Shown one piece after another: positions 57,924-64,000 of a DNA stretch of 64,000 bases. Within the stretch, counting starts at the first letter, position 1. Each line of letters begins with the position of its first letter. Source of the DNA: Phytophthora colocasiae (lineage: Eukaryota > Oomycota > Peronosporomycetes > Peronosporales > Peronosporaceae). The stretch is taken from the NCBI GenBank assembly GCA_018806915.1, contig JAGKQI010000049.1, positions 1,054,001-1,118,000 of the forward strand, written 5' to 3'. The position numbers were made by a program, and so were the translations under genes. The notes under the pieces were generated by a model. The model was not told where the DNA came from. It worked only from the letters and a program-made list of their open reading frames with translations, and did no database searches.

Positions 57924-58255
57924 TTCACCACGTTTGGCTCACTGCAGTCCTTGGGACTCGGTTGAAGATCTTGGAATGGATCGCTAGGTCGACGACCCAA
58001 GAAGGCTACTATTAGAATAGATACGGTGTGTGACTCCTGATTTCTAGTTTGGTCAAGGTTTGATCGTTCTATAATCGCACCGTGAACGAGCGAAGAACGC
58101 GTTTAAACGAACGTTCAAAGAAACGGTCTGATGGAATCAACCGCTGATCGGCAACACTGTTTGGAAGTCGCTTCTAAGAACAACACACATATGAATTCTT
58201 TTGGAAATAACTGATGTAACATGGAGAATTTTTTTCTTATATTTAAATTTTGCAT

Positions 58256-58342
58256 TTGGACACGACCTTCTCGTACTTTCTCGTACTAGGACACGACCTT
58301 CTCGTACTAGGATACGACCTTCTTGTACTAGGATTCGACAAA
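58256..58342. repeat. ~20-bp degenerate tandem repeat at the left Crypton border
   Basis: About four copies of GGACACGACCTTCTCGTACT with single-base variants. A related inverted motif recurs right of the recombinase gene. Confidence 0.8.
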
Positions 58343-58457
58343 GAACTACTACGACATGACACAGCAGAACTACGGTTAAAAGTGTTGTTTAAAAATAGCT
58401 TGTACACGGTCTCATATATTTTCTCTTTGTCCGTCAACCCCTGAGAAGCCATCGGTC

Positions 58458-60674
58458 ATGTCCAGAACGCAGTCATTTGAAGAGCTCGTCCAGAGCGGAG
58501 CCAAGACAGCTTCACACGTTAGGAAGCCAGAGACTAACAAAGCATACGAATCTCACTTTAAGCGATTCGTGCAGTTTTGTCTCCTCAACGAATTCCCTGA
58601 TCCTTCAAGTGCTAGATATCCTGAGCTTCCATCACTCTTAGTGGCTTACATGGAAAGTGTTACGTCGTCAACATCTGTATCGCATCAAAATGCTGAAAAG
58701 ATTCGCGCCGCAGTGGCCAGTTACTTCAGTAAACATGACCGAGTCGACAGAGCTGGGCCAGATCAATGGGTCCTTCTTCCTGATGTACATGGCGATGTTC
58801 GCGCTTATGGCAGTCCAGCAAAAGATACATTCGTGCGTCAATTCATGAGCGGTTTAAAAAAGCGGAAGGGGAAGGAGTACGTTCAGCGCAAAGCAGCCCC
58901 GATTTCTTTACAGATGCTTCGAGTGATTCACCTCCATTTGGGACGCTCAACTAGCTTTACAGCTGCGTGTAAATTTTGGTTTTGTGCTGTGTCATCATTT
59001 GCTTTCTATGGGATGTGCCGTATAAATGAAGTTCTCAGTCTGAAATGGAAGAATCTGAACTGGGGGTTGTCTACGCTCAAGTAAACTTGATCCAAGCTGT
59101 ACTGTGACAAACGCAACCTACATTCTTGATGACCGAAAGGGTAATGGGTCTGCCTAGAATTAGAAAAGACTTAATCAAATATAACTAAATTAAACTGCAA
59201 AATACCGTAAAATGAGAACTGTTATTGAATTTGGCATAAGCCAATTATGGACCTCCTAAAGCTGTTTGTTATCTATTTCTAAAGGGTCTGCCAACGTGTG
59301 GTTGGCAGAAACTCTGCTTAGTGATTGGTAGAAATCCGTTACTTTCTACCAATAATATGCACAAATGCACACGAACCACCCAATAATGTGGTTCGCCCAT
59401 GTATCCTTTGGTGTGTACAGCACACCAAGGTCTGAGGCCCATTTCCAACCTCTAACAGTTATCCTAACTGTTAGAGTTACAAGTGGTACAACCACTTGTA
59501 CATGTAACCCCGTTACAGAAAGACAGACGTGGCTGATGGTCGGAAATACAATCTTCGCCGCCTTAGCGATACAGAGAGGCCCATTGAGGCTTATCTACAT
59601 CTCGAAAAGTGGCTTGAGTTTGTAAGTTCGTTACATAAGTGGCAGGACAATGACTTTGTTTTTCCGGCTTTGTCGAAAATTTGTAAAACACAGTTGAAGA
59701 CTGGCGGTAATCTTACCGGTTGTGAGAAAGTAGATATTAAGTGGGGATCACAGATGACTGAGCAAAGTTTCATCAACTTGTTGAATCTTATTGTGAGTGA
59801 TGTTTGTAAAAATGGCGAAAGTTTATCAGGATTTTCACGGCATGATCGGTCCGGTATTTGGTTTACATCTCACACTTTTCGCCGCGCTGGGGCACAATAC
59901 AGATTTATGTTTGCTGAGCCTGAAAAACGATGGTCATTACGAATGGTAAAATGGTGGGCTGGATGGAGCGCGAGTGAGTCAACGGAGACATTGGTGCGTT
60001 ACTTGCTAGATCAGAGTTGCAATAGCGAAGATGACGTACTTGCTGATTCGTTAGCCCCTGATAGAGCAGCTTGGGTAGGGTGCCCTAGCACGGACACTGA
60101 AGGCCAGCATGCCCAGAACGCGATAGCATCATCTACTCCAATGGCTTATGAAAGTCGTTTTGCAAGTATTGAAACAAAACTTGATCTGATTTTGACACGA
60201 ATGGATCACACCCTTGACGCCCCGTCGGCGCAAAACGCCCTGATCGATACCTCAAGGCATGACCAACCTAGCAATACTGCGATTCCGTTGGCATTTCCCC
60301 CTTCAACAGACTGGAAAGATTTCTGTCAAATGTACTGGAGGGCAGATCCAGCGCGGCATTTATCCAAACCTCTGCGAGAGTGGGCCTCCAAGAAGAAAAA
60401 AGATAGCGGTGTTTCTCGCAGTCGCTTCAGCGTAGCAAAACTAATCGGCGAAGATGCCTTGTTATATGCAGGGCTAATCGGCTGTGGTGATGTAAAGGAC
60501 ATAACAGCCGAGGTCTTCAACAAGTATACGAATTACTATGTGTTGCACTGGCAGCTACCGGATCATCAACGAATTACAAACGCACTAACGATCGACACAC
60601 TTGCTCAGTTTGTTCGACTCGACACAAAAAAAACGCCGTGCTGGAGCGAAAACAATGGCGTTCTCGGTGCATAA
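58458..60674 (+). pseudogene. Crypton tyrosine recombinase, broken by a frameshift and a solo LTR
   Basis: The N-terminal part (58458-59084) has a core-binding helical domain (ETNKAYESHFKRFVQFCL) and the first catalytic Arg (YGMCRINEVLSLKW). A one-base frame change near 59070-59090 leads into TNATYILDDRK. There a 378-bp solo LTR with GAAAG duplication interrupts the gene. Beyond it (59523 on) the frame resumes TDVADGRKYNLRRL and carries HTFRRAG (His and second Arg, near 59873) and LVRYLLDQS (nucleophilic Tyr, near 60000). After a linker comes a C-terminal Gcr1_C-like DNA-binding domain (DWKDFCQMYWRADPARHL, PLREWASKKKK, FSVAKLIGE), typical of fungal/oomycete Cryptons. Mechanism: site-specific recombination through a circular intermediate. 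Confidence 0.8.
59140..59517 (-). repeat. Solo LTR (Gypsy-type) inside the Crypton gene, target duplication GAAAG
   Basis: GAAAG at 59135-59139 and 59518-59522 flanks 378 bp that end, on the plus strand, with TGTAACCCCGTTACA, the same 15 bases that end the Gypsy LTR. The other end starts GG rather than TG, probably a point change. The right 230 bases are seven back-to-back hairpins (59287-59309, 59325-59352, 59372-59395, 59408-59428, 59450-59476, 59478-59500, 59503-59517). Confidence 0.8.
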
Positions 60675-60728
60675 CTAGATTAAAACAGCATCTGTAACAT
60701 CACTCTGTATTCGACAGCTTTTTAACTC

Positions 60729-60790
60729 ATTAGTCGTGTGGTTATACAAATTAGTCGTGTCGTAGTACTAACTAGTCGTATCCTCCTACT
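60729..60790. repeat. Degenerate repeats at the right Crypton border
   Basis: Three spaced copies of AGTCGTGT/AGTCGTAT, inverted relative to the left-border motif ACACGAC/ATACGAC. Confidence 0.55.
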
Positions 60791-60828
60791 ATTTATTGTT
60801 TCTAATCGAGATGATATTATGCAAGGGT

Positions 60829-61887
60829 TTATTCCTCATCCGATAAACTATCAGGCCCTAACGCTGCCACGAGTTCGGCATCCTTCTTGCGCTTGGCATC
60901 CTTCTCAATATATCGCTGAGCATGTTTCGCGAGCACATCTTCAAGTGACTTGCATTCTTCGAACTCTGCAAAGGCATTAAGTTTGTCCATCATCGGCTTT
61001 TGCTGTCAATACTCATGCCCTTCAAGTTCGGCTTGTTTCTTCCAGGTGCATCCGCTTTCTTCAATGTAGTCTTCGTGTATCGTACATACGTAGTCAAAAC
61101 CTTAGCTTCATCTGCAACCAACCCCGGCTGATCTTTCACGTCTGTCTCAAACTGTTTCACCATTTTAAGGGTCTCGACAATCTTCTCGCGGATTTCTTTA
61201 TTGTCTTTGTATCGTGATGGTAGGTACCTCGCTCGATCTGGATGAAGAATAAATTTCAATGCTTTAAACCAAGGTGGTGTAAGCATACCAGGCGTCTTTG
61301 TCCTCTTTGCCTTTGCTGCGGATGTTTTTACGTTGACCGGTGCTTTTTCCAGTACAATAATCAATGTAATTCAATGCATTCTAATAATAATTTGAAAATC
61401 TCACCGCCTTAATTACGAATTTGAACAGGTCGGCGTCAGTACTGATTGGGAAGAGGGGGTGCTTCGTTGGCAGCCCCTTTGGTTGAGACCGCGGTGTGAT
61501 CGCGCATGGGGCGGCTTCTAGTTCTGCAAGCTCTGCACGAGTGTCTGTTCGTGTTCAAACATGTAAGATCGCACAGAAACATGGCTATTAGGAGCACTTA
61601 CTCGCAAGCTTCTTGTAGATTTTTGTTCCTCGTTTTTCTCTCTGCTTGGCCACCGCAGTGTCGCAGTGCTTGGCCCACCACTTCTGGTTTATAGCTTTGC
61701 GCGTTTGCGCCACCTTGCAGGGCTTGTTGCATTTGTGCTTGGAGAAGTTGCTGCGCGAGAACTCCTTCCCGCACCTCTCACACAGCATTGTTGGAGCTGA
61801 CCCATCGGGTGCTCTTTGCTTACTTCTTGAGAAATAACCAGTTGGTTTCTTTACCGGCACTTTTGAGGCCTGCAACTGATTGGTCAA
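60829..61887 (-). CDS. Uncharacterised spliced gene with a zinc-finger-like exon, uncertain model
   Basis: An exon around 61602-61887 encodes CERCGKEFSRSNFSKHKC, a C2H2/C2HC-like finger, plus QKWWAKHCDTAVAKQREKRG. A 57-nt GT-AG intron joins it in phase to 61544 on (RAELAELEAAPCAITPRSQ...FPISTDADLFKFVIKA). After that the frame is unclear: the next open stretch (about 61345-60990) reads WFKALKFILHPDRARYLPSRY, with an HPD reminiscent of J-domains, and EKIVETLKMVKQFETDVKDQ. A further one-base shift leads to a Lys/Glu-rich end (AQRYIEKDAKRKKDAELVAA) stopping at 60829. The first exon lacks an ATG and may begin after an acceptor at about 61865. Either a gene with unresolved splicing or a decayed copy; function unknown. 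Confidence 0.35.
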
Positions 61888-63692
61888 ATATCATGTCAAA
61901 TTTCTGGGGCCTCCTGGTGGTCCACTGGTGTACGCACCACAAAGCTACGCACTTGGCAGGCGTTCGAGACCCTCCGGAGACATACTTTCCAGATGATAAG
62001 AAATGATTAGCATTCGAAAATTTTGATTTGTTGTTGCATGAGGGAAAGAAGTAAGATTAATGTTTAAGAAAGTAGATAGCTACTCTAGAAAATAGTATGC
62101 GGCATTCAGAAACGTAGTCTAGAATTCATCGTACTGATGTTACAGACATTTTAGTACATTATTTATTAGAGTCAAAAGTACCGTGTCTCTTCATTATTTG
62201 TTTATAGAGGACACGGTGTAGAGGTGGTCCCTTTGAACGAGCCCTAACCTCAACAGCCTCCCTGGGCGACATCAGGGATCGTCATTGGATAATATAATAC
62301 ACGTTTTTTGATCGGCCAACTATAAACCTCTTAAAAGTGTTCAGTCAATTCACAAAATGGCTACACGAATTCGTGTTTTTTGCGTTTTTGAAGCTCCAAA
62401 AGGTCCTGCGGCCGAACGGAGACCGGATTTGGACTCTGCTCGCCAGGGTGGATTTCTGGCGACGAGCAATCGTCACGGGGCCACCTGTGTAGCAGATTCA
62501 AAAGTGAGATGTAAGTGCAAAACGAATTAATTTTGAGAGTGATAGTTTTTGGCAGGTAAAATTGTTGAAGTTATATAATACATGTGGCTGTCTTATCTGC
62601 ACGTGCGTGGTAGAGCAGCAAAACGTAGGCTACTACATCTACAGAGGCCAAGCGTTTAAAAAACGCATGTTAAAAAGCTCCATCAGGTCTCCACGTGCTC
62701 TCTGCGGCTAGGCAAATGCTACTTGCTATGTAATGAAGACTGAAGAGCTCATTTCCAATTCATCTCACTCCGAAGCAACACAGCCCTTCCTCAGCGTGCA
62801 CAGCGTTTCCAAGTCAAGTGCACCATCTCATGGGACCAGTCAAGCGTCTCCTGCGTCTGAAGATCTTCGCCAGCAGAGAGCCACTCGAACCTGTGCAGCA
62901 CTTCTAGAGCTCGGCACTTCGTACAATCGACTGTTCCGTACTGGTGACCGTGGTGACCGTGCAGATTGGTCTGGGGCTCTGTTATTAAACGCCAGCTTCA
63001 GAGATCATGCATCGGTTGCCCGTATGGACACTGTAGCAATCATGGAATGTATTTCAAAGGCAACGTTAAGAAGTTTCACTCCAACTGGTACATCAAGCTT
63101 TGCTACGGTTACGGAGGCCCAATTTCGACCTCGGAGCAGGTTTCTTCATCTGCTACAAGTCCAACTACATACACCGAGTCAACGACTACGGCATTAACAG
63201 TGCCGAATTTCGACGCAGCACTCAATCCCGTTAACCTCCGGCCACCGTTAGCCACAAGGGTCCATAACCGAGCGACTGCGTCGACGCAAGAAGCGTCCGT
63301 ATTAGCTGCTTGTTGAGTACGGATTTTGAGGGCGCTGTGAATGTTGTCGACAAGTAGGTCAACGGAGGTCGCCGAAACGACTTTGTCCAGTTCGTCAGCG
63401 GTTGTACTTTTTGATTATGTGCGGGTGCACTTTTTGATTAAGTTCTAAATATTTTTTCTTTCTTGTTTTTCACGTTTTGTTCTTGTGCAAAAGTATATGT
63501 AAATTTGGCGGCTGTGGGCCAGGGGAAACTCTTTGAGTATAAAACCTTACCGTAAGTAAATAAGAAAACCTTTTACTGTTAAAGCTCTTAATGTTAAAGC
63601 TCTTAATGGGAAAAATCATGTTTCTACGTGACTCTTTGTAAGTTGTGAAGTAATATATGAATGATGAAATTTATCGTGTATTTAAAGTAGGC
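61888..63692. other. Mostly non-coding; two weak ORFs
   Basis: I see no recognisable gene. ORFs at 62733-63197 and 62966-63316 overlap in different frames and have Ser/Thr-rich, unrecognised products. The last ~350 bases (AT-rich, duplicated TTAAAGCTCTTAATG near 63580-63610) probably belong to the 3' end or LTR of the Copia fragment at the right edge. Confidence 0.35.
62357..62530 (+). CDS. Possible small ORF or first exon, unrecognised
   Basis: ATG 62357 opens a 57-codon frame (MATRIRVFCVFEAPKGPAAE ... CKCKTN). It contains GTGAG and GTAAG donor-like sites near its end (about 62505-62515), so it may be a first exon. There is no homology call and it could be chance. Confidence 0.15.
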   Translation: MATRIRVFCVFEAPKGPAAERRPDLDSARQGGFLATSNRHGATCVADSKVRCKCKTN

Positions 63693-64000
63693 TTAACTGT
63701 TAAGTTTAGCAAGAGAGTGTATACCTAACTTGCTTCTTAAGTCTCGAAATTGGTGCTTATCAACGGCTTTAAGTAAAAATATCTGCTACCATCGCTTTGG
63801 TGTTGCAGTGTACAATACTAAATTCATGTCGCTCAACCTTCTCTTGTACATAATGACATCGAATATCAATATGCTTTGATCTCCCGTGTAATTCTGGATT
63901 TTTCGAGATCTTAACACAGCTTTGATTGTCTTCTTGAATCTTGACTGCTTTTGAGGTTAAGAAACCAAGTTCTTTGAGCAGTAGCTTAAGAAAAATTAAC
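63693..64000 (-). pseudogene. Copia polyprotein, C-terminal RNase H end, runs off the right edge
   Basis: The minus-strand sequence from 64000 encodes LLKELGFLTSKAVKIQEDNQ, the KNPELHGRSKHIDIRCHYVQE core of Copia RNase H, and CNTKAMVADIFT. A one-base frameshift follows, then DKHQFRDLRSKLGIHSL, with the stop at 63693-63695. KHIDI(R)YHFV-ADIFTK is diagnostic for the Copia pol end. This is a different lineage from the Copia at 22.7-28.1 kb. The rest lies outside the window. Confidence 0.8.

Larger units (their letters stand above)
45430..58159 (-). mobile_element. hAT element with own transposase, captured gene fragment and nested Gypsy
   Basis: Left end CAGTGTTGCCAGATCAGG at 45430. The right end, in reverse complement, is CAGTGTTGCCGATCAG, ending at 58159. 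Both abut the same 7-mer TTTGGAA (45423-45429 and 58160-58166). CAGTG termini fit hAT elements; the usual duplication is 8 bp, and here the eighth base differs. Removing the Gypsy leaves about 4.4 kb: a minus-strand hAT transposase (55603-57923) and about 1.4 kb of Armadillo-repeat gene sequence on the plus strand. No other CAGTG-type end lies nearer the transposase. Confidence 0.7.
58256..60790 (+). mobile_element. Crypton (tyrosine-recombinase DNA transposon), approximate limits
   Basis: The recombinase gene (58458-60674) is bordered by degenerate short repeats: ACACGACCTTCTCGTACTAG-type copies at 58256-58342 and inverted relatives (AGTCGTGT, AGTCGTATCC) at 60729-60790. Cryptons have no terminal inverted repeats, so the ends are estimates from these subterminal repeats. 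Confidence 0.6.

Noticed and set aside
62733..63316. Two overlapping ORFs as a gene
   Set aside because: Different frames, low-complexity Ser/Thr content, no domains, no clear splice sites linking them.

Overview
The window is a transposon-rich stretch of a eukaryotic genome, most likely an oomycete (Peronosporales/Pythiales type). This rests on the mix of mobile elements (piggyBac, Crypton with a Gcr1-type C-terminus, MULE, hAT, Helitron, several TA-inserting elements, Copia, chromodomain Gypsy), on GT-AG introns of about 50-85 nt, and on host genes lying about 100 bp apart. The assignment is an inference from composition and protein style. No species call is possible.

Layout. 1-1186: N-terminal part of a frameshifted Helitron protein (minus strand, runs off the left edge). 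1840-12700: a complex satellite array with ~513-bp, 225-bp and ~0.69-kb units in higher-order repeats, followed by a ~0.2-kb inverted duplication (12561-13238). 13281-14335: mariner-like remnant directly upstream of an intact class V aminotransferase gene (14477-15583). 15743-16323: small four-exon gene on the minus strand. 17482-18303: pogo-like remnant. 18676-20560: MULE pseudogene. 20671-21219: chromodomain-like fragment. 22115-28288: PX-domain host gene split by a Copia element (22679-28139). 28778-29612: Tc1/mariner remnant. 29823-31787: seven-exon leucine-rich-repeat gene. 31883-35925: ABCC/MRP transporter with one frameshift near its N-terminus.

Right half: nested elements. A Tc1-type IR/DR element (36315-37361) interrupts a 114-codon ORF. 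A piggyBac element (37563-45412) contains a second, apparently intact piggyBac (37621-41037) and a TA-flanked remnant (41211-42265). Fourteen bases beyond it starts a hAT element whose ends I place at 45430 and 58159. It holds its own transposase, a decayed Armadillo-repeat gene fragment and an 8.3-kb Gypsy element (45783-54081). Next is a Crypton (about 58256-60790) with a 378-bp solo LTR (59140-59517) inside its recombinase gene, then a poorly resolved zinc-finger-like gene, and the 3' end of another Copia on the minus strand.

Most striking signal: the Gypsy element (LTRs, coding part and antisense part) and the solo LTR are packed with short perfect hairpins, roughly one every 25-30 bases where I counted. 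Neighbouring host genes and the Copia do not show this by eye. Second: each piggyBac has its own palindrome, which recurs at both ends and inside the introns of its transposase gene.

Host genes that look functional are the aminotransferase, the small four-exon gene, the LRR gene and, apart from one frameshift, the ABC transporter. I found no tRNA or rRNA gene and no CRISPR array.
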